64,000 nt of DNA from Pseudomonas sp. LS44 (GTDB taxonomy: Bacteria; Pseudomonadota; Gammaproteobacteria; Pseudomonadales; Pseudomonadaceae): the NCBI RefSeq assembly GCF_024730785.1, contig NZ_CP102830.1:2852001-2916000 (forward strand), read 5' to 3'. The notes under the pieces were generated by a model that was given only the letters and a program-made list of their open reading frames with translations, searched no databases and was not told where the DNA came from. This document shows, one piece after another, positions 1-9,030 of this stretch (position 1 is the stretch's first letter; each line of letters opens with the position of its first letter). The position numbers and the translations under genes are program-made.

Positions 1-1840
1 TGGCCTTGACGCCCAGGGTGTAGGCCTTACGACCCTCGACGAAGTTGCCGAGCTGGTAGGAGTTGCCCGAAAAGTCGTCTTTGTAGACGGCGTACGGCGA
101 GAGGTTCACACCGGCGAATACGTCGTTCCAGGTACCGGACAGCACCAGGGTGTAGCCGTAGGCGTTCTTGTTGACCTGGTCGTCGCGATTGTCGCGATCG
201 GCGTTGCCTACGTAGGAGTTGTTGCCACGCCCCGAGTAGTAGCGGTTAGTGCCGTTGTAGGCTTGGTACTGCAGATCGCTACCGCGCAGATGCTCGGATG
301 CCAATTCGGCAATCCCGAACAGCGAGTCGAAGCTCAGCCCCGGGCCAAAGTTGTAGATGGTACCCAGCGAGGTGTTGTACATCTCGACGCGTTCGTAGTT
401 GTGGATCTCGTCACCCAACTGAACGCTTTGACCACCGATATTCACGGCGCCACCACCCGCCAACCGCGGTGCCTGCAGTAGCAGGTCACCCAGCAGGTCG
501 TCGGTGGTGGCGATACCGATCGGCATGTTCGGACGGTAGGCCAGCTCACCGAATACCGAGGCATTGCCTACGGTGGTGTTGAAGCTGAAGCCGTACATAC
601 GGATGTCTTCAACGTACTCGCGGTGGGCGTTTACCTGGTTGGCTACATCCAGAGTTGCGAGTCCGCCAGCGGCAGTGGCGAAATTTGCAAGCACCGCGGG
701 GTTAGCGCAGGCACCACCCAAGCCAGCGCCAACGCACACGCCCTGGGCGACCTGGGCCAGGTTCAGGCCTTGATAGTCACCCAGGTCTGCCGCGATAGTC
801 GGCTCTTTGGCGTGATAGTTGACGAAATAGGCGCCGAATTCGGTCGAATTCAGTTCTTCAGCGATGTACTTGAAGTTCACCCCGAACTGACCATCGTTCT
901 TGGCGTTGATGTCCTTACCTACGGAGGCTACCTGGATGTTGCCATTGGCATCCACGTTGCGACCGCCCTGCAACCCACCAACACCCAGCGCGCTCAGGCC
1001 AGGATAAAAGCCGCCCAGAGGAATCAGCGCACGCTGAGTCGAATAAGCCGTGTTGCCGCCATCCGCAAACAGGTCGGTTTCGGAGAAATAAGTACCCACC
1101 GGGTCGACTGCGGTTTCCTTCCAGTTCCACTGATAGAAGGCTTCCATCGACAGGCTGTCGGTCAGGCCGATGCTGCCGCTGAATGCCTCGACCGGCATCA
1201 GCACTTCCTTCAGCTCGGAGCCCGGCAGACGGTATTTAGCGGCGTCGATCGGGTTGGTGGTGTTGATACCACCGCGATAGAACAGGCCTTCGCCCCAGTT
1301 GAATACCTGGTTACCGACCCGCGCGGTGACCGGCATCTCGGCGAGATCCCAGTTGCCGTAGACATAGGCGTCCAGCAGCTGCGCATCACGACCAGCCTTG
1401 TGGCGGGTTTCGTAAGTGAAGCTGGAGTCGTTAGGGGAGTTCTGGCTCGGCTGGACTGGATTGTTGTTGTCTAGATAGTCGTTGCGCTTGTCCATGATCT
1501 GAGTGTCATAGAAAGCCGTGCCGCGGACGAACACGCCGTAATTCTGATAGGTCGCTTCCAGGTCGGAAGTGATCTTGTACACCTCGGAAACCAGACCGGT
1601 GTCGAAGTTACGGTTCCCGTCGTTGGTGTTGATGCCGTCGTTGTTCTTGTCCTGGCCCTGCACACGCCACAACTGGCCGTAGGACACAGTGGTGTCGATC
1701 GAACCACTGACTTCGTTATCGGCGAAACTGAATTCCACCGCCTGGGCCTGGGCGGCAACCAGCAGCGGCAAGAGACCAGCCAGGGCAAAGCCGGCCTTGG
1801 ACGGTGCGAAACGCATAGGACTACGGGACTTGAATTCCAT
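1..1840 (-). CDS. DUF1302 family outer-membrane-associated protein, C-terminus beyond window
   Basis: The reading frame stays open from the ATG at 1840 to the left edge, about 613 codons. The N-terminus has a signal peptide (MEFKSRSPMRF, then a hydrophobic stretch ending AQAQA). The mature part begins VEFSFADNEVSGSIDTT and contains repeated beta-rich segments such as RMYGFSFNTTVGN and FGELAYRPNMP, which I recognise from the DUF1302 family. Family members are usually 600-650 residues, so only a short C-terminus is missing. A GGAG motif lies 10 bases before the ATG. DUF1302 genes in pseudomonads often sit beside a DUF1329 gene, which would be off the left edge. The biochemical role is unknown to me; an outer-membrane or periplasmic location is inferred from the signal peptide and beta-rich composition. 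Confidence 0.85.
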   Translation of the reverse strand, partial: MEFKSRSPMRFAPSKAGFALAGLLPLLVAAQAQAVEFSFADNEVSGSIDTTVSYGQLWRVQGQDKNNDGINTNDGNRNFDTGLVSEVYKITSDLEATYQNYGVFVRGTAFYDTQIMDKRNDYLDNNNPVQPSQNSPNDSSFTYETRHKAGRDAQLLDAYVYGNWDLAEMPVTARVGNQVFNWGEGLFYRGGINTTNPIDAAKYRLPGSELKEVLMPVEAFSGSIGLTDSLSMEAFYQWNWKETAVDPVGTYFSETDLFADGGNTAYSTQRALIPLGGFYPGLSALGVGGLQGGRNVDANGNIQVASVGKDINAKNDGQFGVNFKYIAEELNSTEFGAYFVNYHAKEPTIAADLGDYQGLNLAQVAQGVCVGAGLGGACANPAVLANFATAAGGLATLDVANQVNAHREYVEDIRMYGFSFNTTVGNASVFGELAYRPNMPIGIATTDDLLGDLLLQAPRLAGGGAVNIGGQSVQLGDEIHNYERVEMYNTSLGTIYNFGPGLSFDSLFGIAELASEHLRGSDLQYQAYNGTNRYYSGRGNNSYVGNADRDNRDDQVNKNAYGYTLVLSGTWNDVFAGVNLSPYAVYKDDFSGNSYQLGNFVEGRKAYTLGVKA

Positions 1841-2295
1841 CGAGGCTTTACTCCGTGGACAGATCATTCTTTTTATCGCCAGCCCGACTTAGCTGAACTG
1901 GCACTGCAGCCGCACTGCGTCGGCCTTGATGATCGAAAGAAATTTCTCTCGACACGCGTAAATGCGTACCCCTTGCCGCTATGACTGCGCCATCGCGGGG
2001 CCAAATCGGCATGAGCCATTGCAACCCAGATGCCATATCGCCACTTTTCTCGACATTTTTTAGGCGCCACGAAATCGACTAATCGAGACGAATCTTGACT
2101 GATCAGTCAGTGACCAAGTATTTGCCTAGCAAGCTAACAATTGCGCACTTTGTCCTACAGACTGGCGCGGATTGTCACTCGACGAAACATCAGAAGGATG
2201 AGGAAGGAACAGCAAGTTACGCGACAGTCAAGCCTTACGACTTAAGTCTTGATGGAAATAGCATTTTTAATTCGCGGGCATTTCTGCGCGGTAAC
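1841..2295. other. Intergenic region upstream of the DUF1302 gene
   Basis: About 455 bases without a convincing gene. The short frames here lack ribosome sites and family features. It should contain the DUF1302 promoter. The only clear site is a 14-bp perfect palindrome at 2096-2109, listed separately. The stretch is more AT-rich than the flanking genes. Confidence 0.5.
2096..2109. promoter_or_regulatory. Perfect 14-bp palindrome, possible repressor operator
   Basis: TGACTGATCAGTCA is perfectly self-complementary and lies about 256 bases upstream of the DUF1302 start codon. Its size and symmetry suit a TetR-like dimer, but no regulator gene is adjacent and only one copy was found. Function is inferred. 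Confidence 0.3.
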
Positions 2296-2334
2296 AAAAA
2301 AGTGTTACCAGCCACGGGCCGGTAACACTTTTTT
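2296..2334. terminator. Bidirectional rho-independent terminator after pepN
   Basis: A 14-base stem (2296-2309 against 2321-2334, core GTGTTACC/GGTAACAC) has an 11-base loop and A/T runs on both sides. It begins 17 bases after the pepN stop and, on the minus strand, is followed by a T tract. It would end the nadK-pepN operon. Confidence 0.9.
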
Positions 2335-2350
2335 TTGCAACAGCGCCGCC

Positions 2351-5008
2351 TCAGACCAGACTTTTGCTGACCACTTCGTAGACGTCGCTGGAGAGATCGC
2401 CCGAGGCAAGAATCCGCTCCAGCTCGGCCTTCATCAGCGCTTGGCGACTTCCGTCATATTTGCGCCAACGCGTCAACGGCGCGAGTTGGCGCGATGCGAT
2501 CTGCGGATTGAAGCCATTCAGACCGATGACGATATCCGCCAGGAAGCGATAGCCCGAGCCGTCCGCGCTGTGGAAGTTGACCAGGTTTTGCCCAGCGAAG
2601 GCGCCGATCAATGCGCGAACTTTATTGGGGTTCTTCAGATTGAAAGCCGAGTGCTGCATCAACTGCTGCACCCGCGCCAAGCCGCCCGGCAAAATGCTTG
2701 CGGCCTGCACGCTGAACCATTGATCCATGACCAGCGGGTTGTCCTTGAAGTGCTCGGCAAAGGCCGCAAGCGCCTTGGCCCTCTCCTCCTCGAACGGCGA
2801 ATTGACCAATACCGCCAACGCCGTCAGGCGCTCGGTCATGTTGTCGCAGCTCTCGTACTGCTCAAGCGTCGCGCTCAGCACCTCGGGCTTACCGGTCAGT
2901 ATGAGATAGGACAGCGCAATGTTCTGCAAACCGCGCCGCGCAAAATGGCCGGCCTCGGCGACATACGGGTTCTGCCGCGACACTTCGCGATTGGCCTGGT
3001 AGCGCTGCCACAACGGTTCGAACAGCGCCTCGGCCAGTTGCTGACGGGCGAATTGGCGGGCGGCATGAATAGCCTCGACATCGGCCACTCCACTGATTTC
3101 GGTGAGATAAGCCTCACTCGGCAGCGACAGCATTTCGGCGACCATGGCCTGGTCCAGCGTTTGATCCGCCAATACCGAGCTCAACGCCGTGACCAAGCGC
3201 TGATCGAGTACCAGCGCTTCACCGCGCTGATGCTGGCCGATCAGCTCCTGCAGCACCTGCACCGACAACTGCTGGCCGGCATCCCAACGATTGAAGCCGT
3301 CGGAATCGTGCTTCATCAGGAACATCAGCTGATCGCGATCGTAAGGGAAGTTCAATTTGACCGGCGCCGACAGCCCACGCAGCAGCGATGGCAGCGGTTT
3401 TTGCTCAACGCCGATAAAGGTGAACACCTGCTCGGCGCGCGTAACGGAAAGCACCCGACTGCTGCCCTGCGCTTCCGCTTCGCCGACCAGTTGTAGTGGC
3501 AGATCAGTGCCCTGCCCGTCCAGCAAGCCCAGCTCGACCGGAATCACGAACGGCAGCTTTTCGCTCTGTCCCGGCGTGGCCGGGCAGCTCTGGCGGAAGG
3601 TCAGGCTGTAAGTATTGGCCGCCGCATCGTATGCCTCGCTGACCGCCAGACGCGGCGTGCCTGCCTGGCTATACCAGCGTTTGAACTGGGTGAAGTCGGC
3701 GCCGCTGGCATCTTCCATGGCCTTGACGAAGTCGTCGCAGGTCACCGCCTGGCCATCGTGGCGCTCGAAGTACAGATCGGTACCCTTGCGGAAGCCTTCA
3801 GCGCCCAACAGGGTGTGGATCATCCGCACCACTTCCGAGCCCTTCTCATAGACCGTCAGGGTGTAGAAGTTGGAAATCTCCATAAAGGAGTCTGGGCGCA
3901 CCGGATGGGCCATCGGGCCTGCATCTTCGGCAAACTGGTTGGTGCGCAGGAAAGCCACATCCTCGATGCGTTTGACGGTGCGCGAGTTCATGTCGGCACT
4001 GAACTCGGCGTCGCGGAACACGGTGAAGCCTTCTTTCAGCGACAGCTGGAACCAATCGCGACAGGTCACGCGGTTGCCCGACCAGTTGTGGAAATACTCG
4101 TGGGCCACTACCCCTTCGACGCGCTGGTGCGCGGCATCGGTGGCGGTTTCAGCACGAGCCAGTACACAGCTGGAGTTGAAGATATTGAGCCCCTTGTTCT
4201 CCATGGCGCCCATGTTGAAGTCGTTGACCGCGACGATCATGAAGATGTCCAGGTCGTACTCGCGGCCATAGACCTCCTCGTCCCAGCGCATGGACTTCTT
4301 CAGGCTGTCCATGGCGTGCTGGCACTTGTCGATATTTTCCGGCTCGACATAGATGCGCAGGGCCACTTCGCGCTGGCTCATGGTGGTGAAGCTGTCCTCG
4401 ACGCACCACAGGTCGCCGGCGACCAGGGCAAACAGGTAGGCCGGCTTCATGAATGGGTCTTCCCAGGTCGCCCAGTGCCGGCCGTTCTCGTCCGGGCCGC
4501 TGGCGATCAGGTTGCCGTTGGAAAGCAGCACCGGATAGGTGTGCTGCTCGCCGCTCAGGGTCGTGGTGAACTTGCTCATCACGTCCGGGCGGTCGAGGTA
4601 ATAGGTGATCTTGCGGAAGCCTTCGGCCTCGCACTGGGTGCAGAACATGCTGCCGGACTTGTACAGGCCTTCCAGCGCGGTGTTGCTTTCCGGATGGATA
4701 CGCACCGAACTGTCGATGATGAAGTTGGCGGCCTTTGGCTGCAGGGTCAGCGTGCTCTCGCTCAGCTGATAGTCCGCTGCACTCAGCTCGGTGCTATCCA
4801 GCGCCACGCTCAGCAACTCGAGGTGCTGGCCGTCGAGCACCAGTGGCGGCAAGCCGGCGCCCCGCGCGGGATTGCGGCGCATCACCAGTTGCGCATGAAC
4901 CAGGGTGTGGTCCTCGAACAACTCGAAGGTCAGGTGCGTCTCATCGATCAGGTACTCAGGCGCCTGATAGTCCTTCAGGTAAATCATCTTCGGTTGTTCG
5001 TTGCGCAT
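2351..5008 (-). CDS. pepN: Aminopeptidase N (M1 family zinc metallopeptidase)
   Basis: 885 residues, the usual length for bacterial PepN. It removes N-terminal residues from peptides in the cytoplasm. The exopeptidase motif GAMEN is at residues 267-271. The zinc site HEYFH at 303-307 is followed 18 residues later by Glu326, giving ligands His303, His307 and Glu326 with catalytic Glu304. The C-terminal half is the helical region typical of the family. The start MRNEQPKMIYLKDYQ matches the N-terminus I know from Pseudomonas PepN, so the first ATG is kept. It is the last gene of the nadK operon, 39 bases after the DUF2797 gene, and is followed by a strong terminator. Confidence 0.97.
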   Translation of the reverse strand: MRNEQPKMIYLKDYQAPEYLIDETHLTFELFEDHTLVHAQLVMRRNPARGAGLPPLVLDGQHLELLSVALDSTELSAADYQLSESTLTLQPKAANFIIDSSVRIHPESNTALEGLYKSGSMFCTQCEAEGFRKITYYLDRPDVMSKFTTTLSGEQHTYPVLLSNGNLIASGPDENGRHWATWEDPFMKPAYLFALVAGDLWCVEDSFTTMSQREVALRIYVEPENIDKCQHAMDSLKKSMRWDEEVYGREYDLDIFMIVAVNDFNMGAMENKGLNIFNSSCVLARAETATDAAHQRVEGVVAHEYFHNWSGNRVTCRDWFQLSLKEGFTVFRDAEFSADMNSRTVKRIEDVAFLRTNQFAEDAGPMAHPVRPDSFMEISNFYTLTVYEKGSEVVRMIHTLLGAEGFRKGTDLYFERHDGQAVTCDDFVKAMEDASGADFTQFKRWYSQAGTPRLAVSEAYDAAANTYSLTFRQSCPATPGQSEKLPFVIPVELGLLDGQGTDLPLQLVGEAEAQGSSRVLSVTRAEQVFTFIGVEQKPLPSLLRGLSAPVKLNFPYDRDQLMFLMKHDSDGFNRWDAGQQLSVQVLQELIGQHQRGEALVLDQRLVTALSSVLADQTLDQAMVAEMLSLPSEAYLTEISGVADVEAIHAARQFARQQLAEALFEPLWQRYQANREVSRQNPYVAEAGHFARRGLQNIALSYLILTGKPEVLSATLEQYESCDNMTERLTALAVLVNSPFEEERAKALAAFAEHFKDNPLVMDQWFSVQAASILPGGLARVQQLMQHSAFNLKNPNKVRALIGAFAGQNLVNFHSADGSGYRFLADIVIGLNGFNPQIASRQLAPLTRWRKYDGSRQALMKAELERILASGDLSSDVYEVVSKSLV

Positions 5009-5047
5009 GGCTTGTGGCCCTTCTACGGATGCAACACGGCGAGTTGG

Positions 5048-5875
5048 TCACTGGTGAATGGCGAGCTGGTAGGCCGTGTACTTGCGGATGTTGATGACGC
5101 CGGTATCGAACATTAGATACTGGCCCTTGATGCCGAGCAGCGTTCCCTCGGCATGCGGTTCCTTGTCTAGATTAAAGCTGGTCAATTTGGCCGGGTAAGC
5201 CTCGATCGGATAGCGGATTTCCACCGGCTGCTGATCGGCAAGCGGCTGAATGGCCTGCAAGCCGAAACGCTGCTGAAGTTCGCGCAAGCCATCGCCGCAG
5301 TGGTCGAACAGTTGCTCGCGGATAGCGAGCAGATCGACCGGCGCAGCATCGCCCTTGAGCAGCGCGCGCCAGTTGGTGCGATCGGCCACCTGGCTACGCA
5401 GAAGATCCTCGACCAAGCCGGATTGCTGGCGGGTCGCAACCCGCAGAATCGGTAACGCCTGCGTCGCACCCTGATCGATCCAACGGGTGGGAATCTGCGT
5501 GGCGCGGGTAATCCCGACTTTGACCCCGGAGGAGTTGGCCAGATAGACCACATGGTCGGTCATGCAGAACTGCTCGCCCCATGCCGGCTCGCGGCAGGTG
5601 CCCTGGTCGTAGTGGCAACGCTCCGGGCTCATGATGCAGATGTCGCACTGCGCCAGTTTCTGCATGCACGGGTAGCAGTAACCCTGGCTGAAACTGGTTT
5701 TGGTGCGCCGCCCACAGTGACTGCAATGAATAGCCCCTAGGTATTCGAGGCGGACGGTCTTGCCGATCAGCGGATTGATCGGCAATTCCTCGCCATCCAG
5801 GCGGAAGGCGTACTGCACCGGCGCGTCGAGGCGCGCCGCCATCTTGCTCAATGCACCGCGGGCCAATTCGACCAT
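5048..5875 (-). CDS. DUF2797 family protein
   Basis: 275 residues from the ATG at 5875. The frame extends further upstream, but this start overlaps the YeaC-like stop as TGATG (one shared base), a typical translational-coupling junction. The N-terminal part carries a cysteine cluster of zinc-ribbon type: CSHCGRRTK, then CYPCMQKLAQCDIC and C-rich spacing further on. The middle has VYLANSSGVKVGITR, resembling a GIY-YIG-like segment seen in DUF2797 proteins. Function is not established. It lies in the nadK-pepN operon, a context conserved in pseudomonads as I recall it. Nucleic-acid binding is inferred from the zinc ribbon only. Confidence 0.85.
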   Translation of the reverse strand: MVELARGALSKMAARLDAPVQYAFRLDGEELPINPLIGKTVRLEYLGAIHCSHCGRRTKTSFSQGYCYPCMQKLAQCDICIMSPERCHYDQGTCREPAWGEQFCMTDHVVYLANSSGVKVGITRATQIPTRWIDQGATQALPILRVATRQQSGLVEDLLRSQVADRTNWRALLKGDAAPVDLLAIREQLFDHCGDGLRELQQRFGLQAIQPLADQQPVEIRYPIEAYPAKLTSFNLDKEPHAEGTLLGIKGQYLMFDTGVINIRKYTAYQLAIHQ

Positions 5876-6138
5876 CAGTGCACGGTAGCCGAGGTGCTGA
5901 ACAACAGATTCGCCACCGGCTCGGCCTTCGAGTTGCATTCCTGCGGGCCCATGTAGCCGATCCGCTGGTCTTCCGGCAGGTTCTGCATTTCCCAGGCGAT
6001 CAGCGCCTGCAGCGAGAGTTCCTTTTGCTCCTGGGTCAGCTTGCGACCGTCGGACCATTTACCGATTTCTACCGCCAGCTTGAGGCTCTGATAGATCTCG
6101 GGGGTAATGTTTTCGATCATTTCAACAAAGGACGACAT
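5875..6138 (-). CDS. YeaC family (DUF1315) small protein
   Basis: 87 residues beginning MSSFVEMIENITPEIYQ. This ATG is preferred over one six codons upstream because TTTTTGGAGACGTGT places GGAG six bases before it. The motif EIGKWSDGRKLT and the following SLQALIAWE segment are what I recognise from DUF1315/YeaC proteins. No enzymatic residues are apparent and the function is unknown. The gene is 74 bases after glpG and shares one base with the DUF2797 gene, so the two are probably translated together. Confidence 0.85.
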   Translation of the reverse strand: MSSFVEMIENITPEIYQSLKLAVEIGKWSDGRKLTQEQKELSLQALIAWEMQNLPEDQRIGYMGPQECNSKAEPVANLLFSTSATVH

Positions 6139-6212
6139 ACACGTCTCCAAAAACAAAGCGGCAGTTTACCGGCTGAGGCAAATGCCCGCGAGCACAGCGG
6201 GACGTAGTCGGA

Positions 6213-7073
6213 CTACCGGCGCCAACGCGCCAGCGCACCGCCGAGCAGGCCGGTGACGCAGCCGATCAGCAGTCCGCCGACATGCGCGCCGTTGGCAATC
6301 GCGCCAAATCCCAGTGCGTCGATAACCCCGGACAGGCAGACCAGCAGCCAGATCAGCATCATCACCGCCACGCCCTTGGGCAGCCGATAGGCCGGATTGG
6401 GCGCCAGCCACTGGAAGATCCAGCAATGCCCCAGCAACCCGTAGAGCACGCCGGACAAGCCGCCGAACAACGACGGGCCGGTCCAGCGGTATTGCACGAA
6501 ATTCGACGCGACACTGAATACCAGGGTCAGGCCGAGCAGCATCAGCCAGCCCTGCCGCGCCTCGATACGCCGCCCCAGCTCCCAGTACCACATGGCGTTC
6601 ATGGCCAGGTGCAGCACGCCGAAGTGGATCAGCATTGGTGTCGCCAGCCGCCACCATTGGCCAGCCGCTAAACTCTCGGCCAGCGGTACGAAGTAGGCGT
6701 ATTCGCCGTCGATACGGAAGTCTTGGAAGCTCAGCCAGCGAATCGCCTCGAAATTCGAACCGAGCAGCGTCACCGCCGCGACCAGCAACGTCGCCAACAG
6801 TACCGCCGTGGTCAGCGGGCTATCGCGCAATTGCTGAAGAAAATTGGGCCGGGCGACAGGTTTATCCGCGCCCAGCTGGAAATTCGGATCGCCTTCAGGG
6901 AAGCGCGTGTAGAGCGCGCGCACATCTTCGGCCACCCGTTCGTTGGGCACCCAGAGCACCTGTTCGCCGCGCTCCTCACTGACCCGGTGCGGCACATTGA
7001 GGCGCTGCAGCAAAGTGACGAAACCGCTCAAATTGACCTTCGCCGGCAGGCGCAGCACTTCCACAGGACTCAT
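6213..7073 (-). CDS. glpG: Rhomboid family intramembrane serine protease
   Basis: 286 residues. A cytoplasmic N-terminal domain of about 85 residues is followed by roughly six membrane helices, the GlpG layout. The catalytic dyad is visible: Ser207 in GLSGVLYG and His264 in NGAHVGG. The conserved HLAMNAMWYWELG segment has the oxyanion-hole His155 and Asn159. Rhomboids cleave transmembrane substrates inside the bilayer. The start overlaps the metallophosphatase stop by four bases (ATGA). Substrates cannot be told from sequence. Confidence 0.92.
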   Translation of the reverse strand: MSPVEVLRLPAKVNLSGFVTLLQRLNVPHRVSEERGEQVLWVPNERVAEDVRALYTRFPEGDPNFQLGADKPVARPNFLQQLRDSPLTTAVLLATLLVAAVTLLGSNFEAIRWLSFQDFRIDGEYAYFVPLAESLAAGQWWRLATPMLIHFGVLHLAMNAMWYWELGRRIEARQGWLMLLGLTLVFSVASNFVQYRWTGPSLFGGLSGVLYGLLGHCWIFQWLAPNPAYRLPKGVAVMMLIWLLVCLSGVIDALGFGAIANGAHVGGLLIGCVTGLLGGALARWRR

Positions 7074-8041
7074 TGCAACGCCTCCGGGCGCTCGACATCG
7101 ACCCAGACGAATTTGCCTGGGTCGATAAGGGTTTCTTGATCCAGACGGTATGCCACCAGCTTGCCGTAGAGCACCGCGCTGTAATCCAGGCAGGCGAGAT
7201 TGGGGCGAATCGGCGCCGGTTGGCCGCTGCGCCAGTAATGCCCGACAAACAGCATTGGCTCCTTGGCGCCGTAGCGCAGCAGCGCGTTTTTGTCCGCCGC
7301 ACTCAGCGGCATACTCGCCACATCGTCGGGTAGTGCATCAGGCTGGAAGACGATGTCGCCGTAGGTCTGCGGATCTTCTTCCCAGAATTTGGTGCGGAAA
7401 AACGCCCGAGTGAAGCCATCATCGCTGGTTAGCGTCAGGCCATCTGGCAGGCGCATGTCGGTGCCACGCAGCAACCGGTTGAACACCTGCGAAGCAAAAC
7501 TTCCCGACACCGACGAGGCCTGCAGAAATGCGCTGTCGATTCGCCCATCCGGATACCTGCCGCGCAGCGCATCGATCAAACCGGCATCCCAGCAGGCGTG
7601 CACCAGGCGGAAGCGTCCGGCATCGATAAACAACGGCAGCTCATGGAACCAGCCGAGGAAATCGCGCCAGTCTCCAGGGTAATGCTCAAACTGCTCCAGG
7701 GTCTGGCGGATCAACCGCGCATGGCGCGGCGTGTGCTCGTGAACGAACTGCCGGTTGCTATCGGGCGCCGCTGACGTACACCAACCCAACGCATTGAATT
7801 CGTGGTTGCCCATGATGCATAACGCCTGGCCGGCATTGACCATGTCGTGCACCAGATGCAGCGCCTCGCGGATGCGCGGGCCGCGGTCGATGATGTCACC
7901 GAGAAACAGCGCCATCCGCTGCGGATGCCGCCATACACCGCTCTGGCGGCGATAACCGAGGGTCTCGAGCAGGAGCTCGAGGGTGCGCGCACAGCCGTGC
8001 ACATCGCCGATCACGTCATAGCTGCGGGCCGGATCGAGCAT
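7070..8041 (-). CDS. Metallophosphoesterase (calcineurin-like)
   Basis: 323 residues with the three N-terminal metal-binding blocks of the family: GDVHG at 12-16, GDIIDRGP at 48-55 and GNHEF at 78-82, plus a later HACWD segment. It resembles bacterial PP2A-like or PrpE-like phosphatases, but whether the substrate is a phosphoprotein or nucleotide is not clear. The start codon shares one base with the nadK stop (TGATG), and the gene's own stop overlaps glpG by four bases, so it is tightly embedded in the operon. Confidence 0.9.
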   Translation of the reverse strand: MLDPARSYDVIGDVHGCARTLELLLETLGYRRQSGVWRHPQRMALFLGDIIDRGPRIREALHLVHDMVNAGQALCIMGNHEFNALGWCTSAAPDSNRQFVHEHTPRHARLIRQTLEQFEHYPGDWRDFLGWFHELPLFIDAGRFRLVHACWDAGLIDALRGRYPDGRIDSAFLQASSVSGSFASQVFNRLLRGTDMRLPDGLTLTSDDGFTRAFFRTKFWEEDPQTYGDIVFQPDALPDDVASMPLSAADKNALLRYGAKEPMLFVGHYWRSGQPAPIRPNLACLDYSAVLYGKLVAYRLDQETLIDPGKFVWVDVERPEALQ

Positions 8042-8931
8042 CAGTCGCCCCCGTTATCCAGGCGGCTACCCCAGCCCAACTTGGTCCGACACACTTCGTA
8101 ATAGTTGTGATCCAGCGGATGGATCAGGCTGAGCTTCTGCGGTTTCTTGCTGACGGTGATGGTGTCGCCAGGCGCACAGGTGAAATGGTTCTGCCCGTCG
8201 CAGGAAATCAGCGGGTAGATCTGCATGTCCTTGGCCACGACGATTTTCAGCTCGCTGCTGCTGTCGACCACTATCGGGCGACTGGACAAGGTATGCGGGT
8301 ACATGGGGACGATGACGATGGCATCCAGCTTGGGATGCATGATCGGCCCGCCGGCGGACAACGAATAGGCGGTGGAGCCGGTCGGCGTTGCGACGATCAG
8401 GCCGTCGGCCTTCTGGCTGCAGACGAACTGGCCGTCGATGAACAGCTCGAACTCGATCATCTTGGTCGACTTGCCGGGGTGCAGCACCACGTCGTTGAGC
8501 GCATCGCCCTGGCCGATTGCCTCGCCGTGGCGGCGTATTTCGGCATCGAGGAGGAAGCGGCTTTCCACCAGGTACTTACCATCGAGCACCTCGGCGACTT
8601 TTATCTCCAGTTCATCGGGAAGAATGTCAGTAAGAAAGCCCAGACTGCCACGGTTGATGCCCAGCACCGGAATCTTGTGCCGCGCCAACGCCCGCGCCGC
8701 GCCGAGCAGACTGCCATCGCCGCCGACCACGATGACCAGATCGCAGACCTCGCCGAGGTTGCGCCGTGATGACGTCTGCAGGCCATGCCCCGGCAGCACC
8801 TCGGCGATGGTGTCCTCGAGAATCACGTGCATGTGACGCTCAATGAGGAATTTCTTCAGGCGGCGAATGGTGTCGAGGGCCTGGGAACTGCCCAGACGAC
8901 CGATGATGCCGATATTGCGGAATTGCTCCAT
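8041..8931 (-). CDS. nadK: NAD kinase
   Basis: 296 residues, normal length. It phosphorylates NAD to NADP in the cytoplasm. The GGDGS motif is at 70-74, with Asp72 as the expected catalytic base. GINRG is at 91-95, ALND at 144-147 and TPTGSTAYS at 182-190, all diagnostic for ATP-NAD kinases. AGGAG lies four bases before the ATG. It is the first gene of the operon running to pepN, and its promoter must lie in the 99-base gap shared with the divergent DUF1853 gene. Confidence 0.97.
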   Translation of the reverse strand: MEQFRNIGIIGRLGSSQALDTIRRLKKFLIERHMHVILEDTIAEVLPGHGLQTSSRRNLGEVCDLVIVVGGDGSLLGAARALARHKIPVLGINRGSLGFLTDILPDELEIKVAEVLDGKYLVESRFLLDAEIRRHGEAIGQGDALNDVVLHPGKSTKMIEFELFIDGQFVCSQKADGLIVATPTGSTAYSLSAGGPIMHPKLDAIVIVPMYPHTLSSRPIVVDSSSELKIVVAKDMQIYPLISCDGQNHFTCAPGDTITVSKKPQKLSLIHPLDHNYYEVCRTKLGWGSRLDNGGD

Positions 8932-9030
8932 GGGGCTCCTGCAAGCGAGGCTCTGGGACGGTCGATAGGCGAATTATGGGCGAAAGCCGGCAATAGCGGC
9001 AAACCAGAGGCCAGGCGCTATGCTCGCTGC

